This document shows positions 28,301 to 36,606 of a stretch of DNA of 64,000 nucleotides, piece after piece (within the stretch, counting starts at the first letter, position 1; each line of letters starts with the position of its first letter). The stretch is from Oceanidesulfovibrio marinus (GTDB taxonomy: Bacteria; Desulfobacterota; Desulfovibrionia; Desulfovibrionales; Desulfovibrionaceae): NCBI RefSeq assembly GCF_013085545.1, contig NZ_CP039543.1:2542001-2606000 (forward strand). The letters are read 5' to 3'. A model generated the notes under the pieces. The model did not search any database and was not told the origin of the DNA. It saw only the letters and a list, made by a program, of their open reading frames with translations. Position numbers and translations under genes: made by a program.

Positions 28301-28392
28301 ATTCGGCCAACCTCCTCACGCCGTCCGTCGGTGATCCCAACACCGGCATTCCGGAAACCAAGGCCTTCATGGTCAACGTCAAGAAGGCGTAA
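25378..28392 (+). CDS. fdhA: Selenocysteine-containing formate dehydrogenase, catalytic subunit
   Basis: 1004 residues, read through an in-frame TGA at 25954-25956 as selenocysteine-193. The context ARI-Sec-HSATVAALAESFGRGAMTNHW is the classic selenoprotein active site. The N-terminus NRRKFLQLSA is a twin-arginine export signal. C52/C53, C55, C59 and a later Cys in GSLCAKG hold a [4Fe-4S] cluster. The bulk is a bis-MGD molybdopterin domain (QTQHTTGVQNIRALAMIQLLLGNIG at ~420; C-terminal MGQTIHQVGIPWHFGW). It oxidises formate to CO2 in the periplasm and passes electrons to the beta subunit and then probably to c-type cytochromes. The ribosome site is GGAGGCGAC. Confidence 0.97.
25954..25995 (+). 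promoter_or_regulatory. Selenocysteine UGA codon and presumed bSECIS region
   Basis: The in-frame TGA is followed within 15 bases by a potential stem-loop (AGCGCC-ACTGTT-GCGGCT, imperfectly paired with a GTT-containing loop). This is where a bacterial SECIS element is expected. The reading frame continues without a break for 812 further codons. The stem is weak by eye and was not folded. Confidence 0.7.
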
Positions 28393-28403
28393 GGGGGAGA
28401 ATC

Positions 28404-29129
28404 ATGCCGAAAGCCTTTTTCATAGACACGACAAAGTGCACGGCCTGCCGCGGTTGCCAGGTGGCCTGCAAGGAATGGCATAACAATCCTGCGACCGAGA
28501 CGAAGCAGGTGGGCACCCACCAGAACCCGCAGGATCTCAACTACTCGACCTACAAGCTTGTCCGCTTTTCCGAAAAGGAAGTGGACAACAAGCTGCACTG
28601 GCTCTTCTTCGCAGATCAGTGCCGGCACTGCATCGTACCACCGTGCAAGGAAGTCGCGGACATGGATGTGGAAGGGGCCATTATCATCGACGAGGAAACC
28701 GGCTGCGTCTACTACACCGAGAAGACCGCCGAGCTCTCCGACCCCGAAGGTCCCATCATGGCCTGCCCGTACAACATCCCGCGCAAGGACCCGAACTCCA
28801 ACCGTCTCGCCAAGTGCGACATGTGCCTGGACCGCGTGCAAAACGGCATGAAGCCCGCCTGCGTGCAGGTCTGCCCCACCGGCACCATGAACTTCGGCGA
28901 CTACGAGGAGATGAAGGAGCTGGCGCAGAAGCGGCTGGCCGAGGTCAAGAAGACCAGGCCGGCGGCTGTTGTCGGCGATCCCGACTACCACCGCTGCTTC
29001 TACCTCATGGAGTACGACCCCGGCCTGTACTACGAATATGCAGTTGCAAGCGCCGATGTGCCCGGTCCCCACGACCGGCGCTCGATGCTCGCGAACGTGT
29101 CGCGTCCGTTCAAGGTCCTGTTCACCTAG
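28404..29129 (+). CDS. fdhB: Formate dehydrogenase iron-sulfur beta subunit
   Basis: 241 residues with four Cys-rich ferredoxin motifs: CTACRGCQVACKEWH (residues ~12-26), CRHCIVPPCKEVAD (~73), CPYNIPRKDPNSNRLAKCDMCLDRV (~120) and CVQVCPTG (~153). That gives four [4Fe-4S] clusters, as in FdnH/FdhB. No C-terminal membrane anchor is seen, consistent with the soluble two-subunit periplasmic enzymes of Desulfovibrio. It starts 11 bp after fdhA with a GGGGGAG ribosome site and would be exported with the alpha subunit's Tat signal. Confidence 0.95.
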   Translation: MPKAFFIDTTKCTACRGCQVACKEWHNNPATETKQVGTHQNPQDLNYSTYKLVRFSEKEVDNKLHWLFFADQCRHCIVPPCKEVADMDVEGAIIIDEETGCVYYTEKTAELSDPEGPIMACPYNIPRKDPNSNRLAKCDMCLDRVQNGMKPACVQVCPTGTMNFGDYEEMKELAQKRLAEVKKTRPAAVVGDPDYHRCFYLMEYDPGLYYEYAVASADVPGPHDRRSMLANVSRPFKVLFT

Positions 29130-29154
29130 GGTCCACAAGAGCGGCACGCTCATG

Positions 29155-29198
29155 CCAGCCCCCCGGTCCGCGTTGTGCGGGCCGGGGGATTTTTATTT
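29155..29198 (+). terminator. Rho-independent terminator of the fdh genes
   Basis: CCCCCCGGTCCGC-GTTGT-GCGGGCCGGGGG forms a strong hairpin followed by ATTTTTATTT, 30 bases after the fdhB stop. A very similar hairpin occurs at 30551-30586. Confidence 0.85.
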
Positions 29199-29297
29199 GG
29201 GTGGATCTGAGAGAGTCCTGGCAGTCATGGCCCACCAAGGCAGAGCGCCAAAGGAAGCCGGGCAGTCCTACATCAGCTCCCGCCAAGCCAAAGACTT

Positions 29298-29690
29298 TCA
29301 GTTCGACTCTTCCCCGCGGGCGCGGATATATTTGATCTGTTCCTTGCCCCATACGTTGAGCTTGTTGAGCGCAGGAAGCAGCTCTCGGCCCCTCTCCGTC
29401 AAAGAGTACTCAACGCGTGGTGGCACTTCCGGGTACTGCACACGTACAACGAGCCCGTTCTCCTCAAGCTCCCGCAGGCATTTTGTGAGCATCATGTTGG
29501 TGATGCCCGTCACACCCCGCTTCAGCTCGTTGTAGCGGACCGCTTCCTGGTCAGCCAGGTGCCAGAGAATCGGCAGTTTCCACTTTCCCCCGATGATATC
29601 CAGGGCATAGATGATCGGGCATATCTCATCCCTTTCATACAGGGATTCGCCTTTGGGCAGGCTGACGTCATATGCTGTTTTCCTGCTCAT
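29298..29690 (-). CDS. HxlR-family transcriptional regulator
   Basis: 130 residues. The family N-terminal Cys (C23 in EICPIIYALDIIGGKWKLPIL) and the winged helix (VRYNELKRGVTGITNMMLTKCLRELEENGLV) are clear, followed by the wing VEYSLTERGREL. HxlR proteins sense thiol-reactive or carbonyl stress through the N-terminal Cys and often control an adjacent divergent oxidoreductase. Here the divergent flavoprotein at 29843 is the likely target; the 152-bp intergenic region is A+T rich. Confidence 0.93.
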   Translation of the reverse strand: MSRKTAYDVSLPKGESLYERDEICPIIYALDIIGGKWKLPILWHLADQEAVRYNELKRGVTGITNMMLTKCLRELEENGLVVRVQYPEVPPRVEYSLTERGRELLPALNKLNVWGKEQIKYIRARGEESN

Positions 29691-29842
29691 GCTGTTCTCC
29701 TAACGCTCTGAATGGAGTGTATTTTTTTGGAAATCTAGGGAAGAAAAATATGCGTATATTTCATTTTCTTATTAGCCCTGCTAGACTGCAACGTCAATGA
29801 TCCGGTGACCATCGCCTGCAAACACATCTCAAGGAGATTCTC

Positions 29843-30493
29843 ATGAAAATTTATGCGGTGAACGGAAGCCCCAGAAAGAAAATGAACACGGCGGCTCTCC
29901 TGGAGTCTGCACTGGAAGGCGCGCGTGCGGCTGGCCAGGGCCCGGTGGAAACAGAAATCATCCACGTCTACGATTACGACCACAAAGGATGCATCAGCTG
30001 CATGGAGTGCAAGCGCCTCGGGGGCGCGAGCTACGCGAAGTGCGCTGTCAAAGACAGCCTGGCCCCTGTCCTGGAGCGCCTGACCGAGGCAGATGGCATC
30101 ATTTTCGGAAGCCCTGTCTACTTCCACGGGATAACAGGCAAGCTGCACTCCTTCCTGGAGCGCTTTCTGTTCCCGAAAGCCGCATACGATGCCAATTACA
30201 GCTCATTGGCTCCCAAAAAGATGCCCACTGCATTCATCTACACCATGAATGTAACTGAGCAACAAATGGTCGCCCAAGGATATCCAGACATTTTTAGGCA
30301 CATGGAGTCATTTATCGAGAGGATTTTTACAAAGCCTCAGGTCTTGCATGCCTGCAATACATACCAGGTGAAGGATTACTCAAAATACAAGATAGAATCC
30401 TTCTCCGAGCCTGAGAAGGCAGCGTATAGAGAGGCGCAGTTTCCACTGGATCTCGAAAAAGCCCACGCCATCGGTGCTTCAATGGTCAAGTGA
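29843..30493 (+). CDS. Flavodoxin-fold NAD(P)H-dependent oxidoreductase / iron-sulfur flavoprotein-like
   Basis: 216 residues. The N-terminus YAVNGSPRKKMNTAALL is the FMN-phosphate loop of NADPH-dependent FMN reductases, and FGSPVYFHGITGKL is the second flavin loop. The compact Cys motif C50-x2-C53-x2-C56 (GCISCMECKRLG) resembles iron-sulfur flavoproteins or metal-site variants. Its partner and substrate are unknown; redox or quinone detoxification under HxlR control is the natural guess. The ribosome site AAGGAGATTCTC precedes the ATG. Confidence 0.88.
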   Translation: MKIYAVNGSPRKKMNTAALLESALEGARAAGQGPVETEIIHVYDYDHKGCISCMECKRLGGASYAKCAVKDSLAPVLERLTEADGIIFGSPVYFHGITGKLHSFLERFLFPKAAYDANYSSLAPKKMPTAFIYTMNVTEQQMVAQGYPDIFRHMESFIERIFTKPQVLHACNTYQVKDYSKYKIESFSEPEKAAYREAQFPLDLEKAHAIGASMVK

Positions 30494-30548
30494 CGAGACA
30501 CAGGGCAGCGGGTCCAGCCCGGGAGCTCTGGGCGCATGAGCCCGACGA

Positions 30549-30590
30549 TGCAGCCCCGGTCCGCGTTGTGTGGGCCGGGGGCATTAAGAA
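30549..30590 (+). terminator. Probable terminator, sister copy of the fdh terminator
   Basis: CAGCCCCGGTCCGC-GTTGTG-TGGGCCGGGGGC forms a hairpin almost the same as that after fdhB (both contain CCCCGGTCCGCGTTGTG). It lacks a long T tract, ending in CATTAAG, so it may be weaker or be part of a dispersed repeat. Confidence 0.5.
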
Positions 30591-30670
30591 CGCGGCACCC
30601 GCACGACTCACCTCTGCCCGGCCCGGTTTCAGCACCTCCCGTGGCGAATGATCGCGGCCCCGCCGCTGCG

Positions 30671-32569
30671 CTACTCCACAGCGTCGGTGACCAGACAATT
30701 CCTGCCGGACGACTTTGCCTCGTACAGGCAGGCGTCCGCCACGTTGACCATGTCGGTCACGGTCTGGAAGCGGTCGGAGTAGCGCACCATCCCCGCGCTG
30801 ATGGTGACCAGGCCGTGCGGGCTGCCCCTGTGCTCGATGGCTGCGCCGCGGACCGCCTCGACGATGCGTTCACCGCAGGCGTAGGCCGCGTCCTCGTCGC
30901 CGGTGTTGAAGATCACGGCGATCTCCTCGCCGCCATACCGGTAGGCGCGGTCTTCCTTGCGGATATTACCCGCAACAAGCTGCGCCACGGTGCGCAGGGC
31001 CACATCGCCGGCCGCGTGGCCGTGGATGTCGTTGAACGCCTTGAAGTGGTCGACGTCGATCAGCATCAGGAAGAATGACTCCACGCCGTTCTGCACCTGT
31101 CTGAACACCGCGCCAATGTCCCTGTCGAATGAGCGGCGGTTGTGGATGCCGGTCAGTCCGTCCAGCAGGCTCAGCCGCCTGAGCTGGATGTTGGCCGCCT
31201 CCAGCTCCTGCGTGCGGCTATCCACGAGCCCCTGCAGATTGGATTGTGCGTCGTTTATCTCCTGGCACATGTTCAGGAACATCCCGGCGAGCTGGCCGAT
31301 CTCGTTCTTCTGTTGCAGGGGGAGCAGCTGCGGCGATTGGATGACCGTGTTGTACTCTCCTTTTGCGACCAGGGACGTCGCCTCCTGCAGGCTTCTCAGC
31401 GGCGCCTTCACATGCCGAGTGATCACGACGCACACCGCCACGTAGTATGCGACGAAGAGCAGGAATCCAAAGAGCAGCACGATCCGCGCGGCCTGGTGCG
31501 CTTCCTTCACAAGCAGTGTCTCCGGAAGCGCCATGACCAGCCACCACTCCGGCCCGGAAAGCTCCGCAGCTATGAGGTAGTTGCCGCCGTCGTCGTCTTC
31601 TACAATGGAGATGCCGTCCGCATCGGGTGTGGCGTGCGAAAGCTCCTGATACATGCGCGTCAGGTCGGGATCACCGATCTTGTCCAGGGAGAGCGTGCCC
31701 TGCCGTTTCAGCTCGTCCCGCAGCTTTCCCGGATGGGCGACGAGGAAGCCGTTCTTGCTGATAATGTACGAGTTCGTTCCTTCAAGGGAATCGCTGTCCA
31801 GCCGGCGCATGATGGACGCAAGGTGCACGTCGAGGCTCGGGTTCACCAGGTGGCGTCCTTCGTAATCCACCGGCATTTCGAAGGTTATGGTCCACCGGTC
31901 CACGGTTTCATCGTAGTACAGCCCGGTCCAGACCGGCTTCCTCTCGGGATTGACGGATTGCAGTGTGGCCTTGATGGTCCCGAGCTCATTCATGGGCAGG
32001 TCTGGCTCGGCCTGCAGGCCCCAAGGGGCGTCCGGAGAAAAGATGGTGATGCCGTTTTCAGGATAGGAGGCGTGCAGCATGCCTGTGGAAGCCCAGGCCG
32101 GCCCGTACCTGTTGACCAGGATGTACGCGATGAGCAGCCGGCGCATGAAATCGCGGTCCTCCACCGGCTGGTTGTTGCCAATGAAGCTTGTCACGCCCCA
32201 CGATCGTCCGAGATGCTTGTTGATGAAGCCGCTGAAGAACCTCTCCTTCATGCGCGTGGCTTTGTCGGCGTCGACAAAGTACATCGTCCAGAAATCGTCA
32301 TCCGTGAAGTCCATATCCGAACGATACAGCTTGAGGAACTCGTCCCTGAATAGCGACAAATCGTTGTGGGCATCGATGAACACACGATCTTCAAGTTGTT
32401 TCCGCTCCAACATGTACTGCCGAAGCGATGCAAGCGACCTTTGCTTACTCTGATCGTAGATTATAAAATAGCATACAATTGTTGCAATGGATACAATGAT
32501 GACGCCAAGGAGCAGAACCTTCATGAGAATCTGCCTGCTCAATTGCTGCGGTCGCTGTATTACGTCCAT
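30671..32569 (-). CDS. Membrane-bound diguanylate cyclase with dCache-like sensor
   Basis: 632 residues. TM1 is at residues ~17-36, a periplasmic sensor region of ~270 residues follows (WTITFEMPV and PEWWLVMALPETLL are Cache-like), TM2 at ~310-330, then a HAMP-like segment and a coiled coil to ~440. The C-terminal GGDEF domain has the active-site motif GGEEI at 546-550. The inhibitory I-site RxxD (R537-K-E-D540) lies five residues before it, as in product-inhibited cyclases. It would make c-di-GMP in response to a periplasmic ligand. The active-site variant GGEEI departs from GGDEF/GGEEF at the last residue. Confidence 0.9.
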   Translation of the reverse strand: MDVIQRPQQLSRQILMKVLLLGVIIVSIATIVCYFIIYDQSKQRSLASLRQYMLERKQLEDRVFIDAHNDLSLFRDEFLKLYRSDMDFTDDDFWTMYFVDADKATRMKERFFSGFINKHLGRSWGVTSFIGNNQPVEDRDFMRRLLIAYILVNRYGPAWASTGMLHASYPENGITIFSPDAPWGLQAEPDLPMNELGTIKATLQSVNPERKPVWTGLYYDETVDRWTITFEMPVDYEGRHLVNPSLDVHLASIMRRLDSDSLEGTNSYIISKNGFLVAHPGKLRDELKRQGTLSLDKIGDPDLTRMYQELSHATPDADGISIVEDDDGGNYLIAAELSGPEWWLVMALPETLLVKEAHQAARIVLLFGFLLFVAYYVAVCVVITRHVKAPLRSLQEATSLVAKGEYNTVIQSPQLLPLQQKNEIGQLAGMFLNMCQEINDAQSNLQGLVDSRTQELEAANIQLRRLSLLDGLTGIHNRRSFDRDIGAVFRQVQNGVESFFLMLIDVDHFKAFNDIHGHAAGDVALRTVAQLVAGNIRKEDRAYRYGGEEIAVIFNTGDEDAAYACGERIVEAVRGAAIEHRGSPHGLVTISAGMVRYSDRFQTVTDMVNVADACLYEAKSSGRNCLVTDAVE

Positions 32570-33098
32570 GCCTTGATGTATCCCTCAACTATTCCCGCAA
32601 GAATTGTATCCAACTGGAGATTACCCAGCAGCTCATAAGGAACTTACACATTGCATATAGCGCACAGCTGTACTGAGTGCGCTCGTATTCCCCATCGTCA
32701 TGTACGTCATTTGCCAATGCTGGCAACTATACAGACAACTAATAGTAGAACAGGGGACGGAAGGCAACGGCAGATCGTTCCGCCGCCGGGGCGCCGCGGC
32801 ATCGGGCTCAGCGTTGTGGAGCCGGTACATCAAGAAGAACAACAGTTTCCGGCGCGTTTGCCTGCACATGGACGGTTCTCTCTGCCAATGGGGCTTCATC
32901 GTGTGCACTGCACCGGGAAAGACAGCCTCGGCCACGTGTCAGGATCGGCTCCAGGTTGCCCCGTCGCGTTGCGCAGACCGGCGAACCGCCGCAGACTGCA
33001 TGGTGGAGCCTTGGCTCGGAGCACCATCGCGTGCGGCCAACCAGAAAGCCTTGCCTTGACCTGAACCCGCCTGCAATATACCTCCTAGCAACCGCGGC
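32570..33098. other. Intergenic region, nothing recognised
   Basis: 529 bp between the diguanylate cyclase start and tRNA-Leu. Short open frames on both strands show no family features or consistent ribosome sites. Promoters for both flanking genes are expected here. Confidence 0.5.
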
Positions 33099-33185
33099 GC
33101 CCGGGTGGCGGAACTGGTAGACGCAAGGGACTTAAAATCCCTCGGTGGCAACACTGTGCGGGTTCGATTCCCGCCCCGGGCACCA
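33099..33185 (+). tRNA. tRNA-Leu (anticodon TAA)
   Basis: 87 nt including the encoded CCA. The acceptor arms GCCCGGG and CCCGGGC pair. The anticodon arm AGGGA-CTTAAAA-TCCCT gives anticodon TAA. A long variable arm (CGGTGGCAACACTG) and the T arm GCGGG-TTCGATT-CCCGC are present. Its 3' part is the left end of a 77-bp repeat, so the present 3' half was supplied by the integrated element. Confidence 0.97.
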
Positions 33186-33205
33186 AATATTTCAGCTGGT
33201 TATCG
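33129..33205. repeat. attL: left copy of the 77-bp direct repeat
   Basis: Starts in the anticodon arm of tRNA-Leu (GACTTAAAATCCC) and ends in GGTTATCG inside the tRNA terminator. It is identical over 77 bases to 51513-51589. Confidence 0.95.
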
Positions 33206-33233
33206 AATATGTCGATAACCAGCTTTTTCTTTT
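33194..33233 (+). terminator. Terminator of tRNA-Leu
   Basis: A perfect 13-bp stem AGCTGGTTATCGA / TCGATAACCAGCT with loop ATATG, followed by TTTTTCTTTTC. A diverged counterpart (AGCTGGTTATCG-TTGTAGA-CGATGGCCAGCT, T tract) follows the right repeat at 51578-51619. Confidence 0.9.
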
Positions 33234-33284
33234 CTTGATTTTTTGCTCCAATATTGCTCCACTCCCTCCTCAAAAGGAGCTATC

Positions 33285-34217
33285 ATGGATCTTAAATTTC
33301 GCTCTGGCTGGAAAGCCATGGATGGCGAGACCGAATGGCTTGAACCTGAGAGAGTTGTCTATGCGAAAAGCCCCCAAGGTTTGATACAGGCAGCGGGGTA
33401 TGCCAAACACATACTTGGTCGCAAAGGCATGGTTTTTTATCGTGGCCAACAGAGTAATTATGCAACAATGTATCCATCCCTATACAGACAAAAGGGAAGA
33501 GACAAGAATAGGAAAATAATAAGCAAAGTCATTACTGACAGCGGAAAAAGAAAACGTTCAGATGTGTTGGACGCAATCATTCTTAAACTACAAAATTCTG
33601 GTGCTTTTTTGGAAAACACACCAGAATTTGTAACTGAAGGGATACTCCAGCATTATGGACTTAATACTAGATATATTGATATAGTCGACAACTTATGGTC
33701 TGCTCTTTGGTTTTCGTGCCACTCCATGAAAATCAGTACTCATTCGAGCAACCTAATGCATATCGTTAGAAGTAATAAGCCTTATTCTTATGTTTACTTG
33801 CTTGCGCTTGGAAAAATTAAAAAACTAAATGCCGGGGTATACGAGACATATAGCAATGTAGAGATTGTTGACTTACGAATTGCTGCTCCTTCACTGTACC
33901 TGCGACCGCATGCTCAACATGGCCTTGTTGCCAAAAGGATTAACAGGCAGATGTATTCCAAATCTGATTTTATGGAATGCGTCGGACTAACAATCAAAGT
34001 TGACACTGAAAATGCTTTAAAATGGATTGGGTCTGGCGAGTTGCTAATGCCTGGGAGTATGTATCCATCGGCTTTCTTTGATTCCGGGTATGCTGTGCTT
34101 ATGAGCTATGACGAGCTTACATTTTATGAAAAACTGATCGAAGAGAAACTGCACTATTATAAATCCGCGAAAAAGATGCGCGAAGTGTTTGGAAGCATAA
34201 AGAATGTTAGCTATTGA
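33285..34217 (+). CDS. FRG-domain protein
   Basis: 310 residues. The FRG domain covers residues ~45-150: FYRGQQSNYATMYPSLYRQ near the start and the second hallmark LQHYGLNTRYIDIVDNLWSALWFS (~residues 123-146), equivalent to the usual LQHYGxPTRLLDWT. The ATG at 33285 follows AAAAGGAGC. The family is common beside phage-defence and toxin genes, but its chemistry is not known to me. It lies between the tRNA and the integrase; its stop is 8 bp before the integrase ATG, so the two are co-transcribed. A+T-rich composition marks it as imported cargo. Confidence 0.85.
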   Translation: MDLKFRSGWKAMDGETEWLEPERVVYAKSPQGLIQAAGYAKHILGRKGMVFYRGQQSNYATMYPSLYRQKGRDKNRKIISKVITDSGKRKRSDVLDAIILKLQNSGAFLENTPEFVTEGILQHYGLNTRYIDIVDNLWSALWFSCHSMKISTHSSNLMHIVRSNKPYSYVYLLALGKIKKLNAGVYETYSNVEIVDLRIAAPSLYLRPHAQHGLVAKRINRQMYSKSDFMECVGLTIKVDTENALKWIGSGELLMPGSMYPSAFFDSGYAVLMSYDELTFYEKLIEEKLHYYKSAKKMREVFGSIKNVSY

Positions 34218-34225
34218 AGGGTACC

Positions 34226-35230
34226 ATGGCAACAATACGTAAACGCGGGCCTGCACAGTGGGAAGTGCGTATACGAAAACGCGGCTGGCCTGTGACCTGT
34301 AAAACGTTCGAGACTAAGTATGACGCAACCAGGTGGGCGCGAGAGATCGAGTCTGAAATGGACCGGGGCATTTTTGTTTCTCGCGTAGAAGCCGAATCAA
34401 CCACCTTATCCGAAGCTCTTGATCGTTATATTGACGAATATGCGCCGAATCTCTCTGACCCCAGGCGAGAAAAGAACCGAGCGAGGGCTATCCAACGTCG
34501 CCCTTTCGCTTCACGGTTCATGGCCACTATCAAGGGCAAGGATATTGCCGCGTTTGTCAAAGAGCGCCAGGAGGAAGGAGCCGGCCCAAATACAATCCGG
34601 CTAGACTTGGCACTGCTGTCAAAACTGTTCGAGATAGCGGCCACAGATTGGGGCATGGAGAGCCTTTCCAACCCGGTCAAACGAGCGAATAAACCGAAAG
34701 TCCCGGCAGGACGATCCAGACGTTTCCAAGATGACGAAGAAGAACGCCTCTTAGCTGCGTGCGACGAACGCTTTGCGTGCGTGGTCAAGTTTGCCCTGGA
34801 AACCGCTATGCGACGAGAAGAAATCGCAACTATGGTCTGGTCCCAGGTTGACCTGAAAAATCGCTCAGTCCTTCTGCCTCGCACGAAAAACGGCGAGTCG
34901 AGAACGGTCCCCCTCTCCCCCGCCGCTCTCAACATTCTTAAATCACTCCCCCGCACCATTTCTGGCCCTGTCTTTGGCATGAATAAGGACAAAATCACCC
35001 GCGCTATGAAAGCCGCTGCCGACAAAGCTGGAGTTCCCGACTTTCGATTCCATGACCTCCGTCACGAGGCGGTAAGCCGATTCTTCGAGAACACAAACTT
35101 GGACGTCATGGAAATCCGGGCCATATCAGGCCATAAATCTATGCAAATGTTGGCGCGCTATAGCCATTTGCGGACAGGGAGACTGGCGGATCGGTTAGCG
35201 GGAATGAAGCGGGGGGATACTGGATCATAA
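34226..35230 (+). CDS. int: Tyrosine recombinase (integrase) of the element
   Basis: 334 residues. An N-terminal arm-binding domain (ATIRKRGPAQWEVRIRKRGWP), a SAM-like core-binding region (~60-160) and the catalytic domain are visible. Catalytic residues are R196 or R197 (ETAMRREE), H276-x2-R279 (HDLRHEA), H303 (SGHKS) and the nucleophile Y312 (LARYSHLR). The ATG at 34226 follows GAAGGGTACC. It sits on the tRNA side of the element, as expected for a tRNA-targeting integrase. A decayed relative occurs at 51660-51822. Confidence 0.95.
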   Translation: MATIRKRGPAQWEVRIRKRGWPVTCKTFETKYDATRWAREIESEMDRGIFVSRVEAESTTLSEALDRYIDEYAPNLSDPRREKNRARAIQRRPFASRFMATIKGKDIAAFVKERQEEGAGPNTIRLDLALLSKLFEIAATDWGMESLSNPVKRANKPKVPAGRSRRFQDDEEERLLAACDERFACVVKFALETAMRREEIATMVWSQVDLKNRSVLLPRTKNGESRTVPLSPAALNILKSLPRTISGPVFGMNKDKITRAMKAAADKAGVPDFRFHDLRHEAVSRFFENTNLDVMEIRAISGHKSMQMLARYSHLRTGRLADRLAGMKRGDTGS

Positions 35231-35517
35231 TGTGAATCTTTTCTCCGACCTTAACCAGGGCGTAAAAAGAAAAATAATCCAGTATTCCTTCATGGTACGT
35301 CTTGCTAAAGCGCTCGACATACGAATTATGCGTTGACTTCCAATTTCACATCATGGATTTAACTCAGTCTGCCATAGTGAGCAAGACCAATTCAGGTGAG
35401 TGTACCGCTGAGATATGAAGGAGCTGAGATGAATATAAATTTGATTCGACACAACAAACATATACTTCCTGTTAGATTCTTCGGAATAGTGTAGACTGTA
35501 TGTCCAGGATGCAGAAC

Positions 35518-36606
35518 TCAAAACGCATCCTCATCTTCAGTCATTAGAACCACAGGGTATGCCCTATCACTTCCACCACCGGTAAAAGCGCTAAAACAAA
35601 CACGGTCATACATCTCCGGAAGATCGCCATAAACATTATTAAAGTGATAAAAGACGCGCTCATCAGTAGAATCCTCGGTAATAAAACCATGCGAATAAAA
35701 TGTGTTATTTACATAACCTACGCGCCTTCTAGCATCATAATAACACAGTTGATTGCAACGTTGGACCAGACCATCAGCAGTGAGCCTTTCATCAGGTTCC
35801 TTAGCAAGACAGGCAAGAACAATATCAAACAGTTCATTGGCCAAAGGTGAAAACTGAGGATTCTTTGATAGAAAATCTGGTTTCTGCGGGGGGTCTGCTG
35901 CTAAAATATTTGGGACAGCTCTTAATCCCGTACCGTATGGTTTTTCACCACTTAGTAGTTCAAACAACAAAGCCCCAATTGCCCACACGTCCGATGGAGC
36001 TCCTGCCGCACGAGGATTTTCAACCATTTCTGGTGCCATATATGGTAAAGCACCGATCATTGTCTTTGAGCCAGTAATCGTCTCCTCACCACCGACTACT
36101 GCATCAGCCAACTCTTCTTCAGCCATTTTTGCAATTCCGAAGTCTGTAACCTTAAGAGCTGTGATACAATATGATCCAGCTACCATTATGTTGCTCGGCT
36201 TAATGTCACGATGCACAACACCCACATGATGGGATGCTGCAAACCCCTTCGCCAAGCTGTGGATAATTTTAGCAGCTAAAAAGGGGTCAACATAGCGAAG
36301 TCTTCGCATAATTGCGGTTTGAAGGTCTGCACCTTCTATTAATTCTTCAACTAAAAACTGAGAACCATTTTCTTCAAAATAATCAAGTGTCTTTGCGACA
36401 CAAGGATGTGTAACCTTAGCACTCAGCGTCGCACTTCGCTGAAATCTTTTTTCACTTGAGTTATTTTTAGGTGTTTTAAGTGCAACAAACCTATCCATTG
36501 TACGATCGTGCGCTTTATAAACAAATTGCATACCCCCTTCTCCAATTAAAGCATTTACCTGATAGCGACTGCATAGCACATCACCGGCATTCAGTTCTAT
36601 AGTCAT
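35518..36606 (-). CDS. Ser/Thr protein kinase (distal gene of PP2C-kinase-kinase operon)
   Basis: 362 residues. A Hanks-type kinase covers ~residues 15-285: glycine loop IGEGGMQFVY, K44 (VALKTPK), HRDIKPSN (D134, N139), DFG at D155 and APE (MAPEM). The alpha-C glutamate position appears to be Thr-60 (RSATLSAKVTHP), which is unusual. The C-terminal ~75 residues are a separate acidic, aromatic-rich tail (NNTFYSHGF, YGDLPEMYDRVCF) without known family. Its start overlaps the stop of the second kinase by 4 bp (36603-36606). It presumably phosphorylates a partner in this island, opposed by the PP2C phosphatase. Confidence 0.9.
   Translation of the reverse strand: MTIELNAGDVLCSRYQVNALIGEGGMQFVYKAHDRTMDRFVALKTPKNNSSEKRFQRSATLSAKVTHPCVAKTLDYFEENGSQFLVEELIEGADLQTAIMRRLRYVDPFLAAKIIHSLAKGFAASHHVGVVHRDIKPSNIMVAGSYCITALKVTDFGIAKMAEEELADAVVGGEETITGSKTMIGALPYMAPEMVENPRAAGAPSDVWAIGALLFELLSGEKPYGTGLRAVPNILAADPPQKPDFLSKNPQFSPLANELFDIVLACLAKEPDERLTADGLVQRCNQLCYYDARRRVGYVNNTFYSHGFITEDSTDERVFYHFNNVYGDLPEMYDRVCFSAFTGGGSDRAYPVVLMTEDEDAF

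Noticed and set aside
32633-33064. Short open frames on both strands before tRNA-Leu
   Set aside because: No ribosome sites, no family features, and they overlap one another; treated as intergenic.
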